Part shown: piece by piece, positions 1-8,915 of the stretch
Numbering within the stretch: position 1 is the first letter of the stretch
Layout: every line of letters starts with the position of its first letter
Source: Paenibacillus phytohabitans
Lineage (GTDB): Bacteria > Bacillota > Bacilli > Paenibacillales > Paenibacillaceae
Reading direction: 5' to 3'
Assembly (NCBI RefSeq): GCF_013141775.1
Contig: NZ_WHOB01000062.1
Coordinates: 124,001-188,000, forward strand
Length of the DNA: 64,000 nucleotides
Program-made: the position numbers and the translations under genes
Notes under the pieces: generated by a model
Databases searched by the model: none
The model's input: only the letters and a program-made list of their open reading frames with translations
Told to the model about the DNA's origin: nothing

Positions 1-529
1 CATGCTGTTCGGGGGCGGGATGATTCCCACCTATCTGGTGATCCGCGAGCTGCAGCTGCTGGATACGCTGAATGCGTTAATTCTTCCGGGTGCGATCAGC
101 GCCTTCAATCTGATTATCGTCAAAAACTTCTTCCAGGAGCTTCCGGTCGAGATTGAGGAGGCGGCCCGCATCGACGGCTGTACCGAGCTGGGGCTGCTGT
201 GGAAAATCGTACTGCCGCTCTCCAAGCCAGTGCTGGCGACGTTCACTCTCTTTTATGCGGTCGGGCACTGGAATAACTTCTTCTCGGCGCTGCTCTACAT
301 TAATGATCCGTCCAAGTGGCCGCTGCAGGTGATGCTGCGCCAGATCGTTATGCTGTCCCAGTCGGCAGCTGGTGATCTCAGCTCGATGGACCCGAATTTC
401 GTACAGCCGCCTGAGCAGTCGATCAAAATGGCAGTTATCGTGGTCGGCACACTGCCGATTATGTGCGTCTATCCGTTTCTGCAAAAACACTTTGCCAAAG
501 GGGTGATGCTCGGTTCGGTTAAAGGGTAA
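1..529 (+). CDS. Carbohydrate ABC transporter permease, LplC/YtcP type (5' truncated)
   Basis: C-terminal part of an inner-membrane permease of a sugar ABC importer; the reading frame is open to the window edge, so the true start lies upstream. About 175 residues are visible, against roughly 290 for the family. The ATP-interacting EAA loop is clear (EEAARIDG followed by LPLSKP), and hydrophobic segments flank it, ending in a short cytoplasmic tail. The next gene, 34 bp on, is the matching lipoprotein binding protein. In Bacillus subtilis lplABC lies beside yetA and the yes genes, and a yetA-like gene follows here too, so rhamnogalacturonan-derived oligosaccharides are the likely cargo. The substrate is inference. 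Confidence 0.9.
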   Translation, partial: MLFGGGMIPTYLVIRELQLLDTLNALILPGAISAFNLIIVKNFFQELPVEIEEAARIDGCTELGLLWKIVLPLSKPVLATFTLFYAVGHWNNFFSALLYINDPSKWPLQVMLRQIVMLSQSAAGDLSSMDPNFVQPPEQSIKMAVIVVGTLPIMCVYPFLQKHFAKGVMLGSVKG

Positions 530-563
530 CAGGGTATGCCAACATACAAAGGGAGGCTAAGTA

Positions 564-2171
564 ATGAAGATTGCGCGTAAAGAAGGTTCCATACATTTGA
601 AACGATGGTTGTTTATGTTACTAGCTGCTATTATGATTTTAAGTGTGTTCACCGGCTGTGCCGGCAATAAGGAGAATAATGCTGCAGGGCAGAAGGAGTC
701 TGCCTCAAGTGAAGGGAATGCGCCTGGCGGAACTGAAGCTGCAGAACCGCTGGATCTGACGCTGATGCTGCCGATTTTCAAAACAAATTATCCGAAGGAC
801 GGCAGTCCGGTTGCTGCCAAGCTGGAGGAGCTGACGAACACCAAGATCCATTTCGAATGGGTGCCGAACGCTTCCTATGCCGACAAATTCAATATCACGC
901 TGGCTTCCGGCAAGCTGCCTGACATTATCTATGTAGGCGATGTCAAAGCCTCGAGTTTCGTGAATGCGGCAAGATCGGGCGCTTTCTGGGAGGTAGGTCC
1001 GTACCTGAAGGATTATCCGAATCTGAGCGGAGCGAAGGAAGTCATTCTGAGCAACTCAGCCATCGACGGCAAGAACTATGGAATCTACAGAGGACGGGCG
1101 CTGGGCCGCAACGGCGTGGTTTACCGCAAGGACTGGCTGGAGAAGCTGGGGCTTGAAGCTCCGCAGACCGTGGATGATTTCTACAATATGCTAAAAGCGT
1201 TCAAAGAACAGGACCCTGACGGCAACGGTCAGGCGGATACCTACGGCATGGTGCTGGTGAAGTGGACCGGCGGATGGGCCAGCGGCTTCGATACAATCAA
1301 GCTGTGGTTCGGTTCCCCGAACAAATGGGGCGTACAGGATGGCAAGCTGGTTCCTGAGCATGAATATCCGCAGTACTTGGAAGCGCTTAAGTTCATGAAA
1401 AAGCTGTATGATGAGCAGCTGATCAACTCCGACTTCGCGGTGATGGACAGCTCCAAGTGGAATGATCCGGTGGTCAACAACAAGGCCGGTGTCATTGTCG
1501 ATGTGGTGGACAACGGGGCACGGCTCGATGACAAGATTCATGCTGCACTCCAGAAGGAAGGCAAGGATGAGCCTGACCGTCATTATATGGATGTCATCGG
1601 CGGGGTGACAGGAACGGACGGAGCACTGCATACCCTTCCGACTTCCGGTTTCTCCGGCATGCTGGCTATACCGAAGTCGTCGGTCAAGACTGAAGCAGAG
1701 CTTAAGCAGGTGCTGACCTTCCTGGACCGGCTCAACGAAGAGGATCTGCAGACGATGCTGAACTACGGAATTGAAGGTGTCCATTATAATCTGGTGGACG
1801 GATATATTGAACGCTCAGGGGATACGGTTCTGCTGGAATCGGAAGTGGAAGGTCTCAACCAGATGCTGCCGTTCATTCCGGAGGACAAGGCGAAGCTGGT
1901 GAAGCAGACTGCCCTGCGGTTGAAGCAGACAGAGGTACAGAAGGCTAATGAAGCGACGATTGTGACCAATCCTGCCGAAGCGCTGATCTCTGCAGTATAT
2001 ACGCAAAAAGGCTCGCAGCTGGATAATGTAATCAATGATGCGCGCATCAAGTTCATTGTCGGCCAGATTGACGAAGCAGGCTTGAAGTCAGCTTTTGAGG
2101 TATGGCGGAAGACAGGCGGGGACGAGCTTGTGAATGAAATGAACGAACTGTATTCGAAGACGGGCAAGTAA
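564..2171 (+). CDS. Extracellular solute-binding lipoprotein of sugar ABC importer (LplA-like)
   Basis: Substrate-capture lipoprotein of the importer whose permease precedes it. The start ATG has a GGGAGG site upstream. Residues 1-31 form a lipoprotein signal: basic start, hydrophobic core, then a VFTGC lipobox with the acylated cysteine at about position 32, followed by a polar Asn/Glu/Ser-rich linker. The mature part has the family-1/LplA layout of about 500 residues, including KDWLEKLGL and DPDGNGQADTYG, a segment typical of this group. No ATPase gene is nearby, which is normal for these importers because they share an MsmX-type ATPase. Preference for pectin oligosaccharides is inferred from the neighbours. 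Confidence 0.92.
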   Translation: MKIARKEGSIHLKRWLFMLLAAIMILSVFTGCAGNKENNAAGQKESASSEGNAPGGTEAAEPLDLTLMLPIFKTNYPKDGSPVAAKLEELTNTKIHFEWVPNASYADKFNITLASGKLPDIIYVGDVKASSFVNAARSGAFWEVGPYLKDYPNLSGAKEVILSNSAIDGKNYGIYRGRALGRNGVVYRKDWLEKLGLEAPQTVDDFYNMLKAFKEQDPDGNGQADTYGMVLVKWTGGWASGFDTIKLWFGSPNKWGVQDGKLVPEHEYPQYLEALKFMKKLYDEQLINSDFAVMDSSKWNDPVVNNKAGVIVDVVDNGARLDDKIHAALQKEGKDEPDRHYMDVIGGVTGTDGALHTLPTSGFSGMLAIPKSSVKTEAELKQVLTFLDRLNEEDLQTMLNYGIEGVHYNLVDGYIERSGDTVLLESEVEGLNQMLPFIPEDKAKLVKQTALRLKQTEVQKANEATIVTNPAEALISAVYTQKGSQLDNVINDARIKFIVGQIDEAGLKSAFEVWRKTGGDELVNEMNELYSKTGK

Positions 2172-2251
2172 GTCCGGCACTGCTCCAGGCACCAGCCGGT
2201 TTATACCCGTTATAGCCGTAAGGCTGCAACTCTAAACTATGGATTCGGCTG

Positions 2252-4627
2252 GTGATTGATATGGAGAATGGAACGGCAGGGGAACGAAAGGGATATACAG
2301 GGGGGCGTACCGGCCGGAAGGGCCGGTATTACCGCAATAATCTCATTATTGTGCTGATCGTTTCGTCTATCCCCGGCCTGATCATCGGGTCCCTGGTGTA
2401 CTTTATGGCAGGGGGCAATCTGGAGAAGGAGCTGCTGGGTATGCATAACCGGCAGATCGAGCAGCGTGCGGACAACATTAATGACCAGCTGTCCAATCTG
2501 GAGCTGATGCTGGCCCACTGGGCGTTCGAGCCGAAGTTCGACTACAGCCTGAGCAACATGGATTTCACCCTGAATCATGAACGGGCCTGGGATATTACCA
2601 AAACCCTGGTGGTCATGCAGGGCTCGAATTCGATGGCGCGGCAGGTGGAGCTGTACCTGGCGGGCGATCAGCCGGTGCTGTTCGGCACGGAATACGGGAC
2701 ACTGGCGCCCGAAGAAGATGCAGTGTACGGCAAGCTGCTGGAGCAGGAGCGCAGTACCTATTGGACGGAATGGGCGTTTGATCCGGCCAAGCCGGAGCAG
2801 AAGGAGCTGACGCTGGTGCATCATATTCCCGGCGGAAGCCTGGAGCCCTTCGGGGCACTGCTGCTGCGGATGGACACAGAGAAGGTATCCGCCATGCTGC
2901 GGACCATGACCCCGTACAACACGGGGGAAGTATTCATGCAGCAAAAGTCCGGGGGCCTGTTCATCTCCGGCAACGGGATCGATGCAGCCACACCGTTTGT
3001 GACTGCGCTGCAGAAGGCGATAGCAGACAGAGGCAGTAAAGACAGCACATCGTTCCTGTATGACTGGGACGGAGTTACTTTCGCGGTGACCTACGGCGAT
3101 TTCTCCCGGATTGCGAATGAATGGATGTATGTGTCGGCTTCTCCGATATCCAGTGTGACTTCACCGGTGGTGGGGTTATCCCGGATGATCATCCTGGTCA
3201 GCTTGTGCGCGCTGCTGCTTGCGGCAGTCCTCTCCTGGATTGCTTCCCGCAAAATCTACTCGCCTGTCCGCCGCCTGCTTCAGACGCTGCTTCCCGAGCA
3301 TGCGGCCTCCGGGGGCCGGGTGGACGAGATGACGCTGATTGAGCGGCACTGGCAGAATCTTCACGGGCAGCGGCATGCCCTCCAATACACGCTTTCGGAG
3401 CAGCTTCCGCATGTGCAGCAGAGCTTTCTGCATCAATTGTTCCAGGGTTATCTGTATGCCTATTCCGAACAGGATCTGCTTAGCCGGATGAAGCAATACA
3501 AGTGGGAAGTGGACAATTGCGTTTTTGTAGTGCTGTATATTCAGCTTACAGGAATCTCCAGCCTGGAGGCCAAGTTCCGCAGCGGTGACGAGAGCCTGGT
3601 GTCCTTCGCGGCGGTGAACATCATCAGTGAACTGGCTGCTGAGCATTTCGGGCGTGCCGAGACCGTTAATCTGCATGATCTTACGTCGGGCATTCTGCTG
3701 ATTGAGCAGGGAAGCGGCCCGGAGCCGGAGCGGGTTCAGGCTTTCGGTGAAGAACTGGCAGCCACGATCAACCGGATGCTTAAGCTGCAGGCAACTGTAG
3801 CGTACAGTGCAGAGGTGAACAGCATCTCCGGCATTCCGCGCTCGTTCGAAGCGGCGAAGCAGGCAGCCAGTCACCGCAGATATGGAGGCGGGAACCAGGT
3901 GATCAGCCTGGAGCAGCTGGAACGGGAAGGGCAAGGCACCCAGCTGCCGCAGTATTCGTTCGCGCTGGAGCGCGGCCTGATTCAGGCGCTGCGTACCGGC
4001 GAAGCGGAAGAGGCAGACCGGCTGCTGGAGGAGTTCCTGATGACGCTGTCCGAGGGCGGCGCGAAGGTCATTGATGTGCAGCAGGGAATGCTGCATCTGC
4101 TCGGCGCGATCCTGCATGCGGTGCTTGAGGCAGGGATTGCCCCGAATCAGCTGTTCAAGGGCAAGAACCTGTATGCAAGCCTGTCACAGATTCATGAGCC
4201 GGGCCTGATCCTCTCGTGGTTCCGCGGGCATGTGGTGGCCCCCTTCCTGAAGGAGCTGTGCGAACGTTCGGACGCCGGCATCCGGCGGACGGTTGAACAG
4301 GCCATGCTGTACATTCAGCAGCATTATATGGACAATATTTCGCTGGACAGCTGTGCAGATTATACGGGAACCAGCCCTTTTCTGCTCAGCAAGTCCTTTA
4401 AACGGGTTACCGGAATTAATTTTATTGATTATTTAACAGAGCTGCGGCTGGACAAAGCCAAGGAGCTGCTGCGCGATACGGATCTGAAAATGAACGATGT
4501 CGCCCAGCAGGTCGGCTATCAGCAGAGCTATTTTAACCGGATATTCAAAAAACAGGAGGACATCACTCCGACACGCTACCGTGAACTGAGCCGGCATGAA
4601 GGGGAGAAGGAGAACGGGATCAGGTGA
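2252..4627 (+). CDS. Membrane-bound AraC family regulator, YesS-like
   Basis: Large one-component regulator of 791 residues, close in size and plan to B. subtilis YesS (rhamnogalacturonan operon regulator). Membrane spans are predicted at about 31-52 and 311-331, enclosing an extracellular sensor region. A cytoplasmic linker follows, and a C-terminal AraC double helix-turn-helix lies at about 676-780 (YIQQHYMDNISLDSCADYTG, then DVAQQVGYQQSYFNRIFKK). It sits between the importer and the lyase gene and probably activates this locus on sensing extracellular oligosaccharide or the loaded binding protein. The start is uncertain: GTG 2252 and ATG 2261 are in frame and neither has a good Shine-Dalgarno site. 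Confidence 0.9.
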   Translation: MIDMENGTAGERKGYTGGRTGRKGRYYRNNLIIVLIVSSIPGLIIGSLVYFMAGGNLEKELLGMHNRQIEQRADNINDQLSNLELMLAHWAFEPKFDYSLSNMDFTLNHERAWDITKTLVVMQGSNSMARQVELYLAGDQPVLFGTEYGTLAPEEDAVYGKLLEQERSTYWTEWAFDPAKPEQKELTLVHHIPGGSLEPFGALLLRMDTEKVSAMLRTMTPYNTGEVFMQQKSGGLFISGNGIDAATPFVTALQKAIADRGSKDSTSFLYDWDGVTFAVTYGDFSRIANEWMYVSASPISSVTSPVVGLSRMIILVSLCALLLAAVLSWIASRKIYSPVRRLLQTLLPEHAASGGRVDEMTLIERHWQNLHGQRHALQYTLSEQLPHVQQSFLHQLFQGYLYAYSEQDLLSRMKQYKWEVDNCVFVVLYIQLTGISSLEAKFRSGDESLVSFAAVNIISELAAEHFGRAETVNLHDLTSGILLIEQGSGPEPERVQAFGEELAATINRMLKLQATVAYSAEVNSISGIPRSFEAAKQAASHRRYGGGNQVISLEQLEREGQGTQLPQYSFALERGLIQALRTGEAEEADRLLEEFLMTLSEGGAKVIDVQQGMLHLLGAILHAVLEAGIAPNQLFKGKNLYASLSQIHEPGLILSWFRGHVVAPFLKELCERSDAGIRRTVEQAMLYIQQHYMDNISLDSCADYTGTSPFLLSKSFKRVTGINFIDYLTELRLDKAKELLRDTDLKMNDVAQQVGYQQSYFNRIFKKQEDITPTRYRELSRHEGEKENGIR

Positions 4628-4734
4628 GGCGGGTACCAAAGGGGTTCTCATTTACCGTGCACGAATAAGCAGCTTTCTCCGGCTCGGATCATTAGTCTCT
4701 GTGATCGGTGATGTCACATAAGGAGATGACCGTT

Positions 4735-7650
4735 TTGTCCTCAGCCATGCCAATACAATTAAGGTGGTTGAATCAGCCAACAGCTGCTGCGGGGGTTACC
4801 TGGGGTGTACCCTGGTCCAAGGGAGAACTGAGGCGCGGGGACCTGTCCGCCCTATGTCTTAACGGGACGGGTGAGGGTTGCAGTCTGCCGCTGCAGAGCC
4901 GCCCTGCCGCTTATTGGCCGGACGGCAGCATCAAGTGGTCGTTTCATTCGGCCGTATGCCCTGACGGGAGTACTGAGGGTTATACACTGGAACGGTCTGC
5001 AGTGCCGGGGGATATGCCGGCAGCCCTGCAGGTGTCCGTTCAAGAAACAGAAGAAGCCTATATTGTCGATACCGGCACCATCCTGTGTACCGTGGGCAAG
5101 CGGGGGGCGGGACCAATCTCCCGGATTATCCGCCGGGCTCCGGAGGAATCCGGAGGTGCCGGCAGTGATCATGGATATTCCGGAGCTGCGGAGGCTGCTG
5201 AAAGTGCGGCGTTGTCTGCGGGTGCAGGTGCAGATGTGGGCGCGGATGCAGGTGCGATTGCAGGTGCAGGTGTGGGCGCGGATGCAGGTGTGGGTGCAGG
5301 TGCAGATGTTGGCGCGGATGCAGGTGCGGGTGCAGGTGCAGATGTTGGCGCAGATACAGGTGCGATTGCAGGTGCAGGCATGGGCGCGGATGCTGGCGTG
5401 GAGCAGCAGGGTTGCCGCGCAGAGCAGCTCCTGTGCAGCGGAAGTGAGCTGGTCTGCCTCCGCGAGCAGCGCGATACGCTCAGCGGTGAGCTGACACTGC
5501 GGCAGGAACGCTTTACGGGCGTGACCCGCAGGGCAAGTCTGGAAGAAGCCGGACCGCTGCGTGCTGTAGTTCGGCTGGAAGGCAGGCATAGAAGTGTGAG
5601 GGGAGCCAGAGAATGGCTTCCTTATACTTTGCGGCTATACTTCTATGCCGGGCTGGATTCCATCCGGCTGGTGCATACCTTTCATTATGACGGCAATCCG
5701 CAGCAGGATTTCATTAAGGGGCTGGGCATCGTGCTCAAGGTGCCGCTAAGCGGTCCGCTGTACAACCGTCATGTCCGGCTGGGGGGCAGTGAAGGGATCT
5801 TCAGCGAGTCGCCCAAGACGCTTCATACCCGCAGGACCAAAGGCAAATACGCCGGCATGTTCGCCGGGCAGCTGGAAGGAAAGCTCCAGCAGTTTGACCC
5901 GGGGGAGGACGCGTATTTCACGGGACTGCTTCAGGATTCTGCAGTATGGGACAGCTTCAAGCTCGTTCAGGATTCGTCCGAGCATTATGTAATCCATAAG
6001 CGGACAGGGGCGGGCTGCACCTGGATTAAGGGGGCAGAAGGCCGGCGGGCAGGAGGGCTAAGCTATGTCGGATCGGAAGGCGGCGGTCTGGCTGCCGGAG
6101 TGAAGAACTTCTGGCGGAAGCACCCGTCCGGGCTGGAGATTACCGGCACCTCCGGCAGTGAAGCAGCGTTAACGGTCTGGTTCTGGTCGCCGGAGGTTCC
6201 GGCCATGGACCTGCGCCACTACGATACGAAGACGCATGTGGAGTCCTCCTACGAAGGCGCAGATGAACTGCGTGCTACACCGTACGGTATTGCGGGCACC
6301 AACGAGCTGACCTTGTGGTGCACCGCGGAAACGCCGGGAACTGCACAGCTGCTGCAGATGCAGCAGGAAGCGGATGAACCGGCGCTGCTGGTCTGCGCTC
6401 CGGAGTATTATCACCGCAGCCGGGCGTTCGGCCTGTGGAGCCTGCCGGACCGGAGCACACCGGCCAAGGCCTGCCTGGAGGACCGGCTGGACGGCATCCT
6501 CTCCTTTTACCAGTCGGAGATCGGGCAGCGGAAATGGTACGGCTTCTGGGATTATGGCGACTTCATGCACAGCTATGATCCGGTCCGCCATGTCTGGAAT
6601 TACGATCTGGGCGGCTGCGCCTGGCAGAATGCCGAGCTGGTGCCGAATATGTGGCTGTGGCTCAGCTTCCTGCGGACCGGGCGCGCAGATCTATTCCGCA
6701 TGGCGGAAGCGATGACCCGGCATACCAGCGAGGTGGATGTTTATCATTTCGGGGAATATGCGGGCCTTGGCTCACGGCATAATGTCGTGCACTGGGGCTG
6801 CGGCTGCAAGGAAGCACGGATAGCTATGGCCGGACTGCACCGCTACTACTATTATCTGACCGGCGATGAGCGGACCGGCGACATCATGGACAGTGTGAAG
6901 GATGCGGATTATTCCACGGTGACGCTGGACCCGATGCGGGCTTATTTTCCGAAGGATGAATTTCCGACCCATGTGCGGGTAGGCCCGGATTGGGCGGCGT
7001 TCAGCTCCAACTGGATGACCCGCTGGGAACGGTATGAAGATACGGCGTACCGCGACAAAATCATAACGGGAATCAACTGCATCAAAGCGGCCAATCTGCG
7101 GCTGATCTCCGGTCCAACCTATGGCTATGACCCTAAGACGGGAATTCTGAGCGCTATGGGTGATGACAACTGGGGACGGCATCTGGCGATCAGCATGGGC
7201 GGGCCGCAGGTATGGTTCGAGCTGGCGATGATGCTGGAGGACCCGGAGTGGGAGGATATGCTCGCGGAATTCGGCGTGTTCTACAACCTGCCTCAGGAAG
7301 AGAAGGATGTCATTACCGGAGGAGCGATTACAGGCAGGCTGCGGTTTGAGCATCCGGTGCTGAGTGTGGCTATTGCTGCCTATGGCGCATGGTACAAGGA
7401 TGACCGGGCTACTGCTGAACGCTGCTGGAACATCCTGCTGGAGAATCCGTTCGGAGCCGTTGACCTTCAGGCAGAGCAGACGCAGGTTACTTATCTGGAA
7501 CCGATCAATGAGATCGGCTGGATGAATACGAATGAAGCTTCGCAGTGGTCGCTGAACACGATCATTGCCCTGGAGCTGATTGCTGAAGCTCTTCCGGAGC
7601 GGGGAGCAGGAGCAGAGGCGGATGCCGGAAAGGCGGTGGCGGCTGAGTGA
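4735..7650 (+). CDS. YetA/PcRGLX-like exo-rhamnogalacturonan lyase family protein with tandem-repeat insert
   Basis: Large enzyme of about 971 residues related to B. subtilis YetA and fungal exo-rhamnogalacturonan lyase PcRGLX. The N-terminal RIFT-barrel domain shows the family motif RPAAYWPDGSIKWS. The middle and C-terminal parts include KWYGFWDYGDFMHSYD, NVVHWGCGC and MGDDNWGRH, as expected for the alpha-toroid catalytic part. No signal peptide is seen, so it should act in the cytoplasm on imported oligosaccharides. I chose TTG 4735 because AAGGAGATGA at 4720-4729 is an excellent ribosome site 9 nt upstream; GTG 4708 and ATG 4711 are in frame but have none. Odd feature: five Ala/Gly/Asp 12-residue repeats (about residues 162-221). 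The next gene overlaps by 4 nt. Confidence 0.85.
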   Translation: MSSAMPIQLRWLNQPTAAAGVTWGVPWSKGELRRGDLSALCLNGTGEGCSLPLQSRPAAYWPDGSIKWSFHSAVCPDGSTEGYTLERSAVPGDMPAALQVSVQETEEAYIVDTGTILCTVGKRGAGPISRIIRRAPEESGGAGSDHGYSGAAEAAESAALSAGAGADVGADAGAIAGAGVGADAGVGAGADVGADAGAGAGADVGADTGAIAGAGMGADAGVEQQGCRAEQLLCSGSELVCLREQRDTLSGELTLRQERFTGVTRRASLEEAGPLRAVVRLEGRHRSVRGAREWLPYTLRLYFYAGLDSIRLVHTFHYDGNPQQDFIKGLGIVLKVPLSGPLYNRHVRLGGSEGIFSESPKTLHTRRTKGKYAGMFAGQLEGKLQQFDPGEDAYFTGLLQDSAVWDSFKLVQDSSEHYVIHKRTGAGCTWIKGAEGRRAGGLSYVGSEGGGLAAGVKNFWRKHPSGLEITGTSGSEAALTVWFWSPEVPAMDLRHYDTKTHVESSYEGADELRATPYGIAGTNELTLWCTAETPGTAQLLQMQQEADEPALLVCAPEYYHRSRAFGLWSLPDRSTPAKACLEDRLDGILSFYQSEIGQRKWYGFWDYGDFMHSYDPVRHVWNYDLGGCAWQNAELVPNMWLWLSFLRTGRADLFRMAEAMTRHTSEVDVYHFGEYAGLGSRHNVVHWGCGCKEARIAMAGLHRYYYYLTGDERTGDIMDSVKDADYSTVTLDPMRAYFPKDEFPTHVRVGPDWAAFSSNWMTRWERYEDTAYRDKIITGINCIKAANLRLISGPTYGYDPKTGILSAMGDDNWGRHLAISMGGPQVWFELAMMLEDPEWEDMLAEFGVFYNLPQEEKDVITGGAITGRLRFEHPVLSVAIAAYGAWYKDDRATAERCWNILLENPFGAVDLQAEQTQVTYLEPINEIGWMNTNEASQWSLNTIIALELIAEALPERGAGAEADAGKAVAAE
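5218..5397 (+). repeat. Five 36-bp in-frame tandem repeats inside the YetA-like gene
   Basis: Five contiguous 36-nt units start at 5218, 5254, 5290, 5326 and 5362. They encode 12-residue units of the form (A/V)(G/I)AGA(D/G)(V/M)GA-D-(A/T)-G. Units 1 and 4 resemble each other, as do 2 and 5, suggesting growth by duplication of pairs. The array keeps the reading frame and the units are back to back without spacers. It lies within the N-terminal domain, presumably as a surface loop. Confidence 0.95.
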
Positions 7651-8342
7651 CTGCGCAGCAGGACTTGACGCTGATTCCGGAAGGCTGGCGGGAGATCTAC
7701 CGCAATACACTGGAAGGACCCGGGCATGTGGAAGGTTTCCGGATGGAAGGCGACGGCATAGCCACCTTTCCGCAGGGACGTTTAAGGCTGGAGAGTAAAC
7801 GGGATGCAAAAGAAGGGCAGCAGGCGAATGTGGTCTTCTGGTGCCCGGAGGTTTGTCCGGCGGAGCTTGCGGTATCGTGGAAGTTCCGCCCGCTGCGGGA
7901 ACCCGGATTGGCTATTCTGTTCTTCGCTGCTGCCGGCGCCGGGGGCAAGGATCTGTTTGATCCGTCCCTGCCGGTCCGCACGGGGGAGTATGACCAGTAC
8001 CATCACGGGGAGATGAATGCTTTCCATATCTCCTATTTCCGCCGGATGTGGGAAGAGGAGCGGTCCTTTCACACCTGTAATCTGCGCAAAAGCTACGGCT
8101 TCCACCTTGTCGCGCAAGGCGCTGATCCGTTGCCGGATGTTGCCGATATGACCGGAGCCTACCGCATGCTGGCCGTGAAGCAAGGGCCTGCGGTGACCTT
8201 TGCCGTGGACGGATTGCCGCTGCTGCACTGGGTGGATGACGGTTCGTCCTCCGGCCCGCTGCTGGCAGGCGGCAGAATAGGCTTCCGGCAAATGGCACCG
8301 CTGATTGCAGAGTATAGTGATCTGGTTGTCTATGCTCCTTGA
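7647..8342 (+). CDS. DUF1961 family protein, YesU-like
   Basis: A 231-residue protein of the DUF1961 family, whose known member is B. subtilis YesU from the rhamnogalacturonan operon; family structures are lectin-like beta sandwiches of unproven activity. Visible family features include VVFWCPEVCP, a run of Trp/Phe/Tyr-rich strands, EYDQYHHGEMNAFHISYFRR and a C-terminal GGRIGFRQM strand. The GTG start overlaps the upstream stop (GTGA) and has a purine-rich GGAAAGGCGG region ahead of it, so translation is probably coupled to the lyase gene. No signal peptide is seen. A role in handling unsaturated rhamnogalacturonan products is inference from synteny. Confidence 0.85.
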   Translation: MTAQQDLTLIPEGWREIYRNTLEGPGHVEGFRMEGDGIATFPQGRLRLESKRDAKEGQQANVVFWCPEVCPAELAVSWKFRPLREPGLAILFFAAAGAGGKDLFDPSLPVRTGEYDQYHHGEMNAFHISYFRRMWEEERSFHTCNLRKSYGFHLVAQGADPLPDVADMTGAYRMLAVKQGPAVTFAVDGLPLLHWVDDGSSSGPLLAGGRIGFRQMAPLIAEYSDLVVYAP

Positions 8343-8484
8343 TTGCCCGGCGGAACGAAAAGAAAAAAAGAGGCGATAGGGGAAATTTCGCACTGCAGGA
8401 GGATTGAACCGGTAATCTTTCGTATTAGCACCGGGTTCCTTGCTTGAAATGCTGGCTTTCTGTGACGCTCCCTTAGGGCCTAAG

Positions 8485-8673
8485 CTTTAACTGTATTTTG
8501 TGCAACTAAAGCGATCGATTATTGCACTGCGAGAGCTTTAATTGTATTTCATGCAGTTAAAAGTACACATATTTGGAAAAGAAGACGTTTCTCCATTTTT
8601 AATTGTACAGAATACAGTTAACCCGGCAAAACCCGTGTTTTGCCGTCTTTTAAGTGCAGGAAATACAACTATA
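8485..8673. repeat. Intergenic element with four motif copies in + + - - order (element I)
   Basis: Four copies of a motif close to TTAACTGTATTTNNTGCA lie at 8485-8511 and 8536-8562 on + and at 8597-8622 and 8648-8673 on -. Within each pair the copies are 51 nt apart. Each copy is also partly self-complementary. The rest of the 573-bp gap (8343-8915) holds the hairpins listed separately and no gene I can support. Confidence 0.8.
8624..8651 (+). terminator. Rho-independent terminator
   Basis: Perfect 9-bp stem CGGCAAAAC / GTTTTGCCG (8624-8632 with 8637-8645) around a 4-nt loop, followed by TCTTTT. It lies within element I, about 280 bp after the DUF1961 gene, and probably ends the first pectin transcript. 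Confidence 0.75.
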
Positions 8674-8703
8674 TAGAGTGAGCTTAAGAATCTGACTTGC
8701 TGC

Positions 8704-8742
8704 ATGGACGAAATCCTTGCTCCGCAAGGGGGGGGCGTCCAT
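8704..8742 (+). other. Two-tier hairpin with an eight-G run
   Basis: ATGGACG at 8704-8710 pairs with CGTCCAT at 8736-8742. Inside, CTTGC pairs with GCAAG around TCC, and a run of eight G follows on the 3' side. It precedes the deacetylase start by about 170 nt and could be a leader structure. There is no T run, so it is not a standard terminator. Confidence 0.5.
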
Positions 8743-8915
8743 CAACTGGCCATCATTCTATAATTGCTATCTGCTCCTCATTATTACACTCAACAGACCT
8801 GCTAGCGCAAGGTTCTGCAGAGGAAGTCTTTTACAAGTTCAAGCCATATAGTTCAGATCCTAAGTGTGTCTTATATAGATCATTCATTCTCATATGCAAA
8901 GGAGGCTTAACCGTA

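Noticed and set aside
5218..5397. Possible CRISPR array because of 36-bp periodicity
   Set aside because: The units are back to back with no spacers, keep a reading frame and sit inside a conserved gene.
4852..5589. Long open frames in other frames over the repeat (4871-5494 on +, 4852-5589 on -)
   Set aside because: They owe their length to the GC-rich 36-bp repeat and lack ribosome sites or recognisable domains; the YetA-like frame explains the region.
8697..8915. N-terminal extension of the CE4 deacetylase
   Set aside because: It runs through the leader hairpin and its G run, while a strong AAAGGAGG site marks ATG 8916.
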